Origin: Alloprevotella tannerae ATCC 51259
GTDB taxonomy: Bacteria > Bacteroidota > Bacteroidia > Bacteroidales > Bacteroidaceae
Direction of reading: 5' to 3'
Assembly (NCBI RefSeq): GCF_000159995.1
Contig: NZ_GG700643.1
Location: 153,291 to 217,290 of the forward strand
DNA: 64,000 nt
The notes under the pieces are model-generated. The model saw only the letters and a list, made by a program, of their open reading frames with translations, made no database searches and was not told the origin of the DNA. Positions within the stretch are counted from its first letter, which is position 1. Every line of letters begins with the position of its first letter. The translations under genes and the position numbers were made by a program. Below, one piece after another: positions 43,189-51,451 of the stretch.

Positions 43189-44079
43189 CTATATCTTTGT
43201 TACGTTTGTAAAAGAAAGGCGGGCAGCTTCCTCGTCCGGTTTACATCTTAAATGGAATAGAGGTGCGCGCATCGCTATTGCAGATACCGTGTTGCAAATC
43301 TTTTCATACAAAGGCTTATCCCAAAGCATGCTCGACGTAGACGTCAATAGCGTGGCAAAAGCTTTTAATGGCGGTTCGCGGCGAATGATATTTTCCGGAT
43401 ATTGCTCCAGTTTTACGAAAGCGCCAATCGGTACTTGCTTGTTCTTATAGCAAGGTGTCTTTCCGCTCCAAGGCGTTCCGTAGACGATGACCTCGTCGTT
43501 TATTAAGCGAACAGCCGGATTATCATCGTTTAAGAGCTCCGTTCCCGGAATATGCTTCAGCCATAGTTGAGAGTGCGTACTTTTTCCCGTTCCGCTTTTT
43601 CCTAAAAAGAGGTAGCCTTTTCCATCTTTCATCGTCACTGAGGCGTGAATAAGCAGAAGGTCCTTTTGGGCGCCACTGAATGCGAAAGCAATCATGATGG
43701 CATTGTTCAGTCCGAAAACCCAATTCCTCTTGTTTCCAAATAAGGAAACCTTTATCGAAGAGAAGTCGGCATTCGTAATGAAAGCCGCGGCCGGCTCTTT
43801 GCGGGAGTTGGAGACAATCATTTTATACCCCCCATCCGGTAAAAGATAGACGCCGTGGCTGGAATCAGGGTTGTCAAACTGACCAATCTTTTTTCCCGCC
43901 TCGTTTAGGTCTACAGCATCCTTGTTGATGGTAAGTGTAAAGATGCGAGGCGCATCTGTTTGCTCTACGAGGAAAGGTTCGTAGGATGGAAGCAGCGCGC
44001 GCCCTTCTGCATAATCCTCAAAGTGGATGCAAAAGCTAACTCCTGCTACTTGATATTGCAATATTTGGTTTGTTGTCAT
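43189..44079 (-). CDS. HPr-kinase-like P-loop protein, 296 aa
   Basis: A P-loop FLGKSGTGKSTHSQLW (about 154-168) followed by LLNDDNPAVRL resembles the nucleotide and metal sites of HPr kinase/phosphorylase and PEP-carboxykinase-like kinases. The first 140 residues are a separate beta-rich domain of unknown role. There is no PTS gene in the window, so phosphorylation of HPr is unlikely. Related stand-alone kinases occur in peptide-modification clusters with PqqD-like partners; kinase activity on a peptide is inference. First gene of the cluster. Confidence 0.78.
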   Translation of the reverse strand: MTTNQILQYQVAGVSFCIHFEDYAEGRALLPSYEPFLVEQTDAPRIFTLTINKDAVDLNEAGKKIGQFDNPDSSHGVYLLPDGGYKMIVSNSRKEPAAAFITNADFSSIKVSLFGNKRNWVFGLNNAIMIAFAFSGAQKDLLLIHASVTMKDGKGYLFLGKSGTGKSTHSQLWLKHIPGTELLNDDNPAVRLINDEVIVYGTPWSGKTPCYKNKQVPIGAFVKLEQYPENIIRREPPLKAFATLLTSTSSMLWDKPLYEKICNTVSAIAMRAPLFHLRCKPDEEAARLSFTNVTKI

Positions 44080-44158
44080 CTTGAATAAATTCTATGTAGG
44101 TCTGTGAGGGGCTTATGTGCACGATTGTAGCTTTGTGAAACCGGAGTCTTACGTCGTG

Positions 44159-44596
44159 TTACTCCGTTTTTTTCGTCTCATCTGTAGCGGCCGCAACCTT
44201 AGTGACGAGTTTGTAAGAAAAGTCATTGAGCGACACTTCGTGGATTTTCGCCGGACAAGTTTTCTTATACAGACGCATTACGCGCTCATACGAGCGGTCA
44301 ATCTCTTTACGCGTATGCGCAAAGAACACGGAACTGGTCGCCAACACATAAAAATTGTCGGCAATAAATTCAGAAAATTGATGAGAATAGTCAGCACGAT
44401 TTTCCAAAAATCCCGTTTTTTGATCATAAGTCAAGTCTGCCAAGTGCTGAATGGGGGAGATGTAGACGGTAGAGTCAGAAAAATTGATTGCCACGCCAAA
44501 TAGATATCCGCCGTTGGGAATAACTGAGCGCTTTTGAGCCCAAGAAGAAGAAACAGCCGTAAGGAGGATAACGAGGAGTAAAAGTATTTTTTTCAT
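44159..44596 (-). CDS. Secreted protein of unknown function, 145 aa
   Basis: A signal peptide (KKILLLLVILLTAVSSSWAQ) is followed by ~125 residues without recognised domain; AKRSVIPNGGYLFGVAINFSDSTVYIS and the C-terminal FSYKLVTKVAA look mostly beta and helical. The start at 44596 is chosen because it begins the signal peptide and lies 23 bases after a TAACTTTG promoter box; a longer frame to 44665 overlaps the promoter. The gene precedes the kinase-like gene by 79 bp on the same strand and could be part of that cluster, perhaps as a substrate, but nothing proves it. Confidence 0.65.
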   Translation of the reverse strand: MKKILLLLVILLTAVSSSWAQKRSVIPNGGYLFGVAINFSDSTVYISPIQHLADLTYDQKTGFLENRADYSHQFSEFIADNFYVLATSSVFFAHTRKEIDRSYERVMRLYKKTCPAKIHEVSLNDFSYKLVTKVAAATDETKKTE

Positions 44597-44619
44597 TTCA
44601 TTCGAAGCTGATTGCGCAG

Positions 44620-44627
44620 CAAAGTTA
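44620..44627 (-). promoter_or_regulatory. Promoter -7 box TAACTTTG for the secreted protein
   Basis: Minus-strand TAnnTTTG match, 23 bases before the ATG at 44596; no TTG at -33. Confidence 0.5.
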
Positions 44628-44871
44628 CGTATAATCTCTGAAATATTATTATTGAGTGAAGCCATAAAGCGAAAAAACGGTGAGGAGAAAGTTTTGAAAG
44701 CAAAACAACTGAATTATTTTTAGAGAAGTAAACTTACAAGTCAGCTCAAATTGAGATAAAATTTCGCAGCCTGGTTTATTCGTGAGGACAGTTGCTGTAG
44801 ACGCCGCTTTGTGCATTAAAATAGATGCCAAGCGCTTGCTTCTTGAGTAGCTTTTGTTCGCTGCAACCATT

Positions 44872-44951
44872 GTTTGGTGCCGGCAAACAATGGTTTGACG
44901 CCGGCAAACGATAGTATGCTCCCGGCAAACGATAGTTTGGTGCCGGCAAAC
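44872..44951 (+). repeat. Four-unit 80-bp palindromic element, locus E
   Basis: Units start at 44872, 44893, 44914 and 44935, joined by AATG, GATA and GATA. The loops are GTGCCGG, ACGCCGG, CTCCCGG and GTGCCGG. The third unit has GTATG. A degenerate unit (GTTCG...CAAC) precedes it, joined by CATT. The right flank is GAAATG as at locus A. Confidence 0.9.
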
Positions 44952-45108
44952 GAAATGACAGAGGAGGGTAGAAATAGAAAACTGAGTTTGCTTACCTTCA
45001 AAACCGTCCTTTATCTATGGAACTATTGATGTAAAACGTAGGGATAAAACGAGGGGCGAACAAAAATGTCTACTTTCATTTTCATTCGCCTCTTATCAAA
45101 ATTTCAGA

Positions 45109-45132
45109 AATAATCGTTGGGTAACGATTATT
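45109..45132 (-). terminator. Hairpin overlapping the stop codon of the second sigma factor
   Basis: A perfect 10-bp stem AATAATCGTT / AACGATTATT (45109-45118 with 45123-45132) with a GGGT loop. The stop codon (45130-45128) lies in the stem. The T-tract after it on the minus strand is short, so termination is likely but not certain. Confidence 0.65.
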
Positions 45133-45979
45133 CGCGTTTTGTGCTTTCGTGGTGACGCCGCAAGATCATAATGGCCTTTACTTTTATTTGCCTTACGCGT
45201 TCGCGACTCAAGCCTATACGATTGCCTATTTCCTCCAGACTGATGCCCTGACCTTTAAAGCCGAGATAATATTCGATAACCGAGCGCTCCAGAGGTGGGA
45301 GCAAGTTGAGCATACGCTCTACTTTCCATCGCTCTGCTTCTTTTAGGAGTGGTCCGTCGGCCGACGAGCCTTTGTCGCTCCTTAATCGCTCCGATAGCGT
45401 TCGCGCCTCATCTTCAGTCAGGGGGGCATCAATCGATAGGGGCTTGTTTTGCAGTTGTAATGCTAAACGCACGCGCTCTTCTGTTACTTGCATTTGTTCG
45501 CAGATCTCTTCAATCGAAGGAGGGCGCTCATAATCTTGCATATACTGATTGTAGAATCGGAGAATCTTTTGAATACTACTCATCTGGTTCTGTGGTAGTC
45601 TTATCAATCGGCTCTTCTCAGTAATAGCTAAGAGGATGCTTTGCCGAATCCACCAGACGGCATAAGAGATGAACTTGAAGCCGCGTGTGTCATCGAAGCG
45701 ATGGGCTGCTTGGATCAAACCGAGATTTCCCTCGTTGATGAGGTCAATTAGGCTGATGCCTTGCCCTTGATATTGCTTGGCTACGGAGACAACAAAGCGG
45801 AGATTGGCTCTTACTAAGCGCTCTACGGCTGCTTCGTCGCCATTCTTGGCTCTGCGCCCCAGTTCGACTTCTTCTTCTACGGTGATTCGGGGTTCTCGGG
45901 AGATTTCAGACAAATAACGCTCTAATGACTCATTGTTGCGGTTGGTGATAGCCGGGCGTATCTTGATTTGTCGTCTCAT
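45128..45979 (-). CDS. Second RpoD-like sigma-70 factor (group 1/2), 283 aa
   Basis: Region 1.2 (RYLSEISREPRITVEEEVELGRRAKNGDEAAVERLVRANLRFVVSVAKQYQGQGISLIDLINEGNLGLIQAAHRFDD), the melting helix (GFKFISYAVWWIRQSIL), region 3 and region 4 (SLEEIGNRIGLSRERVRQIKVKAIMIL) are complete. It keeps the N-terminal pattern MRRQIKIRPAITNRNNESLERYL, like RpoD at 3594, but diverges in region 3 and 4 (NKPLSIDAPLTEDEARTL...). It is probably an alternative sigma of the RpoS/RpoD-like type. It is not an ECF factor, which would be much shorter. The TPR gene ends 27 bp upstream on the same strand. Confidence 0.93.
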   Translation of the reverse strand: MRRQIKIRPAITNRNNESLERYLSEISREPRITVEEEVELGRRAKNGDEAAVERLVRANLRFVVSVAKQYQGQGISLIDLINEGNLGLIQAAHRFDDTRGFKFISYAVWWIRQSILLAITEKSRLIRLPQNQMSSIQKILRFYNQYMQDYERPPSIEEICEQMQVTEERVRLALQLQNKPLSIDAPLTEDEARTLSERLRSDKGSSADGPLLKEAERWKVERMLNLLPPLERSVIEYYLGFKGQGISLEEIGNRIGLSRERVRQIKVKAIMILRRHHESTKRE

Positions 45980-46006
45980 GGTTTTTGATTGGTAAAATGG
46001 GGTTTC

Positions 46007-47695
46007 TTATTCGTATTTTTTGATGATGCTTGCTGCGTCTTCATTGCCGAGGGCCTTTGAACGCTGTAAATGACGGAGGGCTGCAGCCTTCTGCTTCAGT
46101 TCGCCATAGGCCACTCCTATGATCAGGTGTAAGCCTGCTTCTTCGGGACGAACCTTTAATAGTGGCTCTACATATTGAACTACAGCTTTATAATCGCCTA
46201 CGCGCAGGAGGATGGCGGCTTCTTCTTCTTGATAGAGCGGAAGCGTTGCTGCATCAGCCTTTGTCTGTGCCGTGCGTATGTCGTCTAAGGCTTGCTGAAA
46301 CATTCGCGCTTGCATCTCCGCTTGCTCTCGAAAGACGTAAAACTTATCGGTGAGATTGCTCGGCCCAACGTTGCGCTCATATTCGTTTAAGTCTATGACG
46401 GCTTCGCGGAACTTGCCTACTTTTACTCTTTGCTGCGCGCGCAGCCAGTAGTATTGTACGCTTGTCGCGTTGAGCGGCGTTTGGATGTTGGCAATCACGC
46501 TGTCTAACAATGCCAAAACTTGTAGGTTGTCGCCGCCGGCTTTTTCTAAAGAAATGGCAGCGCCGTAAAAGGCTTCTGGAGATCTGAATGTGCTTTCTTG
46601 GCCATCAGCTTGCGCAATGTTTTTTGTGGAGGCCAAATATTTGTCGTAGGCTTCTTTGTAACGCTCCATCGCAAAAAGGCATTGCGCTTCTTGGTAGAGA
46701 TACAAGGGCTTGGGCTTTATTGTGTAGGCTTTTTGCGCTTCGGCCATAGCCTTCAAAAGGGCATCGTTGCCGAGTGAGTTTATGATAGCGAAGTTGAGGA
46801 GCGTCGTACTATATATATAATGTATAGCATCTGCGTTCTTGGTCGGAAGAGATAACGCTTTTTGGAAGCTGCGATCCGCATCGGCTATGGCGTTAGTGAA
46901 AGTTTGAAACTTCCCTTGTAGTGCCCAGCCTTCAGCGTTTTGGGGATAAGTTTTCGTGAAATCGCTAAATGCATTTGCAGAAACCAGTGTATCAGAAAAA
47001 TTGATCAAATATAAGGCGTTCATTGCCTCTTGCTCGTCGTTGGGCAATGCTATTGGTAGCTTTATGGCCAAAAGATCACCGTTGATAAAATTGAGCGCTT
47101 TGGGTTGTAGTTCGTTGATAAAACGTGCATCTAAGGCGCAGGCTTGCACCGCTTGTGGTTTCACGTTTTTCTGTATGATTCCGACTAATTCTCCGCTGCT
47201 GCTGTAAAGCGGACAGCCGAAATTCTCAGCTTTGTTTGCCGCCGTAATGTCGTAGTAGTTGTAGGTGTTGAAAGGGTTTACTTTTTCTACATTGGCCGTT
47301 ATCGGCTTGGCATTTTTGTGCGTGCTATATACGAAATATTGTATCTCACTTCCTGCTTGAATGCCCGTAGTCGTAATATCGGATAAAGACTTTTTCTTGG
47401 CTGCGTTCGTACTGAAGCGTACCATATCGTAGGTGCTGTTGGCTCCTTCTATGCGCTGTACGTTGTACTTTTTACCGCTATCGTCAACAACAACGGCTTT
47501 GCTCGCTCCCTTAAAAAGATGATAAGGGGCGATTCCGGTGCCTTTCTCATCTAAAAAGAAGCCATTACCTTCTCCTTTTAGCTGCCCCTGTGCATCATAA
47601 GTGAAGACTTTAAACAGCCAAGTGGAAGGCCCGCCGGCAAAAATAGTGCCGGGCAATGAAACAAGTAGGATTATTAAGTGTAGGAAATATTTCAT
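46007..47695 (-). CDS. TPR protein with an inactivated trypsin-like protease domain, 562 aa
   Basis: A signal peptide (LHLIILLVSLPGTIFAG) leads to a trypsin/HtrA-like fold (about 25-195). The His region (GIAPYHLFKGA) and Asp region (STYDMVRF) are recognisable, but where GNSGGPL is expected the sequence is ENFGCPLYSSSGELVGI, so the catalytic Ser is missing. The rest (about 220-560) is a run of tetratricopeptide repeats (YLYQEAQCLFAMERYKEAYDKYL, for example). It is likely an exported scaffold or binding protein. It lies between recN and the second sigma factor, on the same strand as both. Function unknown. Confidence 0.78.
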   Translation of the reverse strand: MKYFLHLIILLVSLPGTIFAGGPSTWLFKVFTYDAQGQLKGEGNGFFLDEKGTGIAPYHLFKGASKAVVVDDSGKKYNVQRIEGANSTYDMVRFSTNAAKKKSLSDITTTGIQAGSEIQYFVYSTHKNAKPITANVEKVNPFNTYNYYDITAANKAENFGCPLYSSSGELVGIIQKNVKPQAVQACALDARFINELQPKALNFINGDLLAIKLPIALPNDEQEAMNALYLINFSDTLVSANAFSDFTKTYPQNAEGWALQGKFQTFTNAIADADRSFQKALSLPTKNADAIHYIYSTTLLNFAIINSLGNDALLKAMAEAQKAYTIKPKPLYLYQEAQCLFAMERYKEAYDKYLASTKNIAQADGQESTFRSPEAFYGAAISLEKAGGDNLQVLALLDSVIANIQTPLNATSVQYYWLRAQQRVKVGKFREAVIDLNEYERNVGPSNLTDKFYVFREQAEMQARMFQQALDDIRTAQTKADAATLPLYQEEEAAILLRVGDYKAVVQYVEPLLKVRPEEAGLHLIIGVAYGELKQKAAALRHLQRSKALGNEDAASIIKKYE

Positions 47696-47698
47696 AGT

Positions 47699-49360
47699 TT
47701 AATTGATTCTCAAAAGTGATTTAGCATTATTGATGGCTGCTTCAGTCATTTCGCAACCTGTCAGCATATTTGCAACTTCTTTGATGCGTTCTTCTTGGGA
47801 TAAAAGCGAAATGTGGCTTGTTGTTTTGTCTGCGCCTTCGATCTTATAGACGCGATAATGGTAAGCGCCTAAAGCTGCGATTTGCGGTAGGTGAGTGATG
47901 CAGAGCACTTGACAATGTTCTGCTATTTGTTGCATTGTTTGCGCCATCTTTTCGGCCATCGTTCCTGAAACCCCGGTGTCGATTTCATCAAAAATAATCG
48001 TTGGAAGTGCTTTATTCTTTGCGGTTAATGCTTTTAGAGACAGCATTAACCGGGCAATCTCGCCACCGGATGCTATTGCTGCAACGTCTTGCATTGGTCT
48101 GTTTTTGTTTGCACTGAACAGTAGCGAAATGGTATCACCACCATTTTTTTCAAAAGACGATTTGGACGTTAGTGAAAAGTCCAGCTTTACGTGCGGCATT
48201 CCCAATGTCTGTAGTTGCTTAATGAGCGATGCGGCGATTGTTTTTGCGGCGGCCGTGCGACTATTTGTTAATGCTTCCCCTATTTTTACTAATGCTTCAA
48301 ATTGTCGCTCAGCTTCCTTTGCTTTCTCTTTGATCGTTTCGTCGATATTCTCTATCTCACTGAGTCGCTTTTGTAGATCTTCGTAAATTTGTAGGAGTTC
48401 AGCGATGGTGCTAACCTTGTGCTTTTGCTCTAAAGAATAGATCGTGTTTAGACGTTCTTCAACGAAGTTTTGTCGAATAGGGTCGAACTCTATTCCCATT
48501 TGAGCTTTTTCCAGTTCGGCAGAGAGATCCTCTAACTCAATATATGCACTATTGAGGCGTTCGGCCAATTCTTTGGCCGGTGGATATACAGCACTAATGC
48601 TTTCTAATTTCTGTGTGCCGATCTTGAGTTCTTCTAAAAGATGCGACTCTTCTGAGGTTAAGGGCGTGTAAGCTGTGAATAAGGCCTGCTTAATATCTTC
48701 TGCATGATTTAATGTTGAGGCCTCTTGCTCCAAATCCTCTTGCTCTCTTTCTGAAAGATTGGCCTCTTCAAACTGTTGTAGTTGAAATTTGAGGTAATCT
48801 TGGTTGGCTTGATCCTTTTCTGCTCGGCCTTGAAGTTCTTGTAACACAGCCTGGGCCTTTTTCCAAGCCTCAAAAGTATGGATATAATCCTCTCGTAAAC
48901 TTTGATTTCCCGCAATGGTATCTACAATATCAAGCAAGAAATCTTCTTGGTGCATCAATAAGTTTTGATGTTGGGAATGGATATCAATCAGGTAAGTGCC
49001 CAGTTCTTTTAATTGTGTAAGTGAGACTGGTGTATCATTGATAAAGGCACGGCTTTTTCCTGTATTTATTACTTCTCTACGCAAGATACATTCGGTATCG
49101 TCGTTGTCGATGTCGTTATCTACGAAGAAAGAGTTTAGATTTAGCACACGGATGTCAAAAGATGCCTCTATGCAACACTTCTTTTCCCCATTTTTTATAG
49201 CCTGTGCGTCAGCCCGCTTTCCCAGTAGTAGTCCTAAAGCGCCTAATATGATACTCTTTCCGGCTCCCGTTTCGCCGGTAATAACCGAAAAGCCGTCGTG
49301 AAAATCAATATCTAACTCCTCGATGAGCGCGTAATTTGTAATATATAAATGCGTGAGCAT
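47699..49360 (-). CDS. recN: DNA repair ATPase RecN, 553 aa
   Basis: SMC-like protein acting at double-strand breaks. Walker A is GETGAGKSIILGALGLLLGKRAD (about 30-52), with a long central coiled coil (about 160-370) rich in Glu, Gln and Lys, a signature ASGGEIARLMLSLKAL and Walker B LPTIIFDEIDTGVSG. Length agrees with the family. Part of the conserved dnaN - exonuclease - coaBC - porD - recN order; 1 bp separates it from porD. Confidence 0.96.
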   Translation of the reverse strand: MLTHLYITNYALIEELDIDFHDGFSVITGETGAGKSIILGALGLLLGKRADAQAIKNGEKKCCIEASFDIRVLNLNSFFVDNDIDNDDTECILRREVINTGKSRAFINDTPVSLTQLKELGTYLIDIHSQHQNLLMHQEDFLLDIVDTIAGNQSLREDYIHTFEAWKKAQAVLQELQGRAEKDQANQDYLKFQLQQFEEANLSEREQEDLEQEASTLNHAEDIKQALFTAYTPLTSEESHLLEELKIGTQKLESISAVYPPAKELAERLNSAYIELEDLSAELEKAQMGIEFDPIRQNFVEERLNTIYSLEQKHKVSTIAELLQIYEDLQKRLSEIENIDETIKEKAKEAERQFEALVKIGEALTNSRTAAAKTIAASLIKQLQTLGMPHVKLDFSLTSKSSFEKNGGDTISLLFSANKNRPMQDVAAIASGGEIARLMLSLKALTAKNKALPTIIFDEIDTGVSGTMAEKMAQTMQQIAEHCQVLCITHLPQIAALGAYHYRVYKIEGADKTTSHISLLSQEERIKEVANMLTGCEMTEAAINNAKSLLRIN

Positions 49361-49361
49361 A

Positions 49362-50267
49362 TTATCTTATCTGATTCCAAGAAGGGTTTTTAGAAGCATT
49401 GATAGATGAAAGTATTTCTATTACCTCTTCTCGCTCCTTTCCATTTCCTTTTCCTTTAAAGATTTGGACAAGTTCATCTGCTTTGTACTCGGTAAAGATC
49501 TGCGGCAGGGCTGACATTGGCTTATTTTCGTGAGCTGTTTTGAGTAATTCTAAAGCCTTCTTTATTGCATTTCTACCAATGTCACTGTCTTCTGCCATTT
49601 GGTCGAGGCCTTTGCGATAATACGTATATTGTAAATTGCGGAAAGGCTCCATTCCATTGTCGAGCAAATCATTGATAATAGCATAGCGGTTTTTTGCATT
49701 TTCAAATGCTTTCCAGCCTTTATCCGGAAACGATTGCGAATTGTTAACCACAGTCTGAGCCATTTTAAAAGCGTCCGTTCCTGCTTGCGATTCCATCCCA
49801 TCTGCGTCCATTCCTATTATTAAGTAAGCATAATAGGCTATGAGAGCCGTCAGCTGATTGTCGGCGGCATCGGGCCTAAACTCTAATTTGTCGTAGGCTT
49901 GATACTGAAAGTGAAACTCATTGTCTTGTAAAGCGAAGACCGTAGTCGTGTAAGTCGAATTAAAGACAGGGCGAGTAACTTGTACCGACATAGTGCAGTC
50001 AAATTTTCCCATAGATTCATTGTACTTGTTGACTACAATATTAAATGAGCAACGGATGCGCTCATTCTTGCGCAATACCAAACCCGTCCATTGTCGGTTA
50101 TTGATAAACTCCGTTAGGGCTGTTTGCAAATTATCAAAGACAGCCGTTGATGTCTGACTGATCTTACGGTGGTTTATAGTGACGCGAGCCTCCAATTCTT
50201 GTGCTTTTACAGCATTGAGGCTAAAAATAAGGCCACAACAGAACAATATCAATCGAATGATTCGCAT
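49362..50267 (-). CDS. porD: Type IX secretion protein PorD (DUF4835), 301 aa
   Basis: A signal peptide (LILFCCGLIFSLNAVKAQ) precedes the DUF4835 body: ELEARVTINHRKI, DFAL-type strands (QVTRPVFNSTYTTTVFALQDNEFHFQYQ), LTALIAYYAYLIIGMDADGMESQAGTDAFKMAQTVVNNSQ and the terminal IFTEYKADELVQIFKG. PorD takes part in type IX protein export across the outer membrane in relatives. It overlaps coaBC by 19 bp and lies next to recN, the usual order in Bacteroidetes. This fits sprA at the right edge of the window. Confidence 0.9.
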   Translation of the reverse strand: MRIIRLILFCCGLIFSLNAVKAQELEARVTINHRKISQTSTAVFDNLQTALTEFINNRQWTGLVLRKNERIRCSFNIVVNKYNESMGKFDCTMSVQVTRPVFNSTYTTTVFALQDNEFHFQYQAYDKLEFRPDAADNQLTALIAYYAYLIIGMDADGMESQAGTDAFKMAQTVVNNSQSFPDKGWKAFENAKNRYAIINDLLDNGMEPFRNLQYTYYRKGLDQMAEDSDIGRNAIKKALELLKTAHENKPMSALPQIFTEYKADELVQIFKGKGNGKEREEVIEILSSINASKNPSWNQIR

Positions 50268-51442
50268 AAATAATCTATAATATCTTGCGCTACTTCGCTT
50301 TTGGTTTTTAGCTTAAACACGCGCTCTTCGTTTTTTGCGATGATGGTCACTTTATTGGTGTCGTGAGCAAAGCCTGCGCCTTTATCATTGAGCGAATTGA
50401 GCACGATAAAGTCTAAATGCTTCTTTGCTAATTTGGCTTTTGCGTGTTCCTTTTCATTAGTTGTTTCCAATGCAAAGCCTATCAACTTCTGATCCGTCCT
50501 TTTCGCTTGGCCCAGAGCGGCGGCAATATCACGCGTAGCTACTAAATCCAGATGCAGCGTATCGTCTTCTCGCTTTATTTTTTCGGTGGCGGTTGTTGCC
50601 GGAGTGAAGTCCGCAACGGCAGCACAAAGAATGCCAACATCAGCCTTGGGGAATGCCCCCGTTGTAGCGGCATACATTTCGGCAGCACTCTCTACATGTA
50701 TAATATGTATGTTCGGATGCTTCGCCGTTAAGGCGACCGGACCGGAAACGACCGTAACCTCCGCACCTTGCGCTGCACAAGTTTCCGCCAGAGCATAACC
50801 CATCTTGCCGGAAGAGTAGTTTCCGATAAAACGTACCGGATCTATCTTTTCGTATGTCGGGCCGGCAGTGATTAAGACCTTTTTTCCTTTCAACCTCTGG
50901 TGCGAAGCGAAGAAATCAGCTAAGGTTTCAAAGATCCTTTCCGGCTCTTCCATTCGGCCTTTGCCTATCAGATGACTAGCCAATTCGCCGCTTTGCGGTT
51001 CAATGATAATATTCCCAAACGCTTTCAGTCGGTCAAGGTTCTGCCGAGTTGAAGGATGAGCAAACATATCCAAGTCCATAGCCGGCGCAAGAAATACGGG
51101 TGCCTTCATAGATAGATATGTCGTGATCAGCATATTGTCTGCCACACCATTCGCCATTTTTCCGATCGTTGATGCCGTGGCCGGTGCGATAATCATCGCA
51201 TCCGCCCATTGCCCAAGATCCACATGGCTATGCCAAGTTCCATCTCGCTGCGCGAAAAATTCGCTAATGACAGGCTTTGAGGTCAATGCCGACAGCGTTA
51301 ACGGCGTAATAAATTCCTTACCGCTCGGCGTGATCACAACTTGCACCTCTGCGCCCGCCTTAATAAGCAAGCGTATGAGCGTGCACGCCTTATAAGCGGC
51401 TATGCTGCCCGTGATGCCAAGTACGATATGCTTCCCTTTCAT
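50249..51442 (-). CDS. coaBC: Bifunctional phosphopantothenoylcysteine decarboxylase/synthetase, 397 aa
   Basis: Two steps of coenzyme A synthesis. The N-terminal CoaC flavoprotein (about 1-180) has GITGSIAAYKACTLIRLLIKAGAEVQVVITPSGKEFI and APAMDLDMFAHPSTRQNL. The C-terminal CoaB domain (about 190-397) has KVLITAGPTYEKIDPVRFIGNYSSGKMGYALAETCAAQGAEVTVVSGPV, AVADFTPA and IGFALET. It uses phosphopantothenate, downstream of panC/panD at 12.8-14 kb. Part of the dnaN-recN order; 9 bp after the exonuclease gene. Confidence 0.96.
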   Translation of the reverse strand: MKGKHIVLGITGSIAAYKACTLIRLLIKAGAEVQVVITPSGKEFITPLTLSALTSKPVISEFFAQRDGTWHSHVDLGQWADAMIIAPATASTIGKMANGVADNMLITTYLSMKAPVFLAPAMDLDMFAHPSTRQNLDRLKAFGNIIIEPQSGELASHLIGKGRMEEPERIFETLADFFASHQRLKGKKVLITAGPTYEKIDPVRFIGNYSSGKMGYALAETCAAQGAEVTVVSGPVALTAKHPNIHIIHVESAAEMYAATTGAFPKADVGILCAAVADFTPATTATEKIKREDDTLHLDLVATRDIAAALGQAKRTDQKLIGFALETTNEKEHAKAKLAKKHLDFIVLNSLNDKGAGFAHDTNKVTIIAKNEERVFKLKTKSEVAQDIIDYLCESFD

Positions 51443-51451
51443 TGCGTAGGC

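Larger units (their letters stand above)
44597..45127. other. 531-bp spacer between two minus-strand genes
   Basis: Holds the promoter at 44620-44627, four-unit element E (44872-44951) with a decayed extra unit at about 44855-44867, and the sigma-factor terminator hairpin at its right edge. No gene is seen. Confidence 0.65.

Noticed and set aside
43189-44079. Genuine HPr kinase of the PTS system
   Set aside because: Only the P-loop region is similar; the HPrK N-terminal domain and capping motifs are not seen and there are no PTS genes. Kept as HPr-kinase-like.
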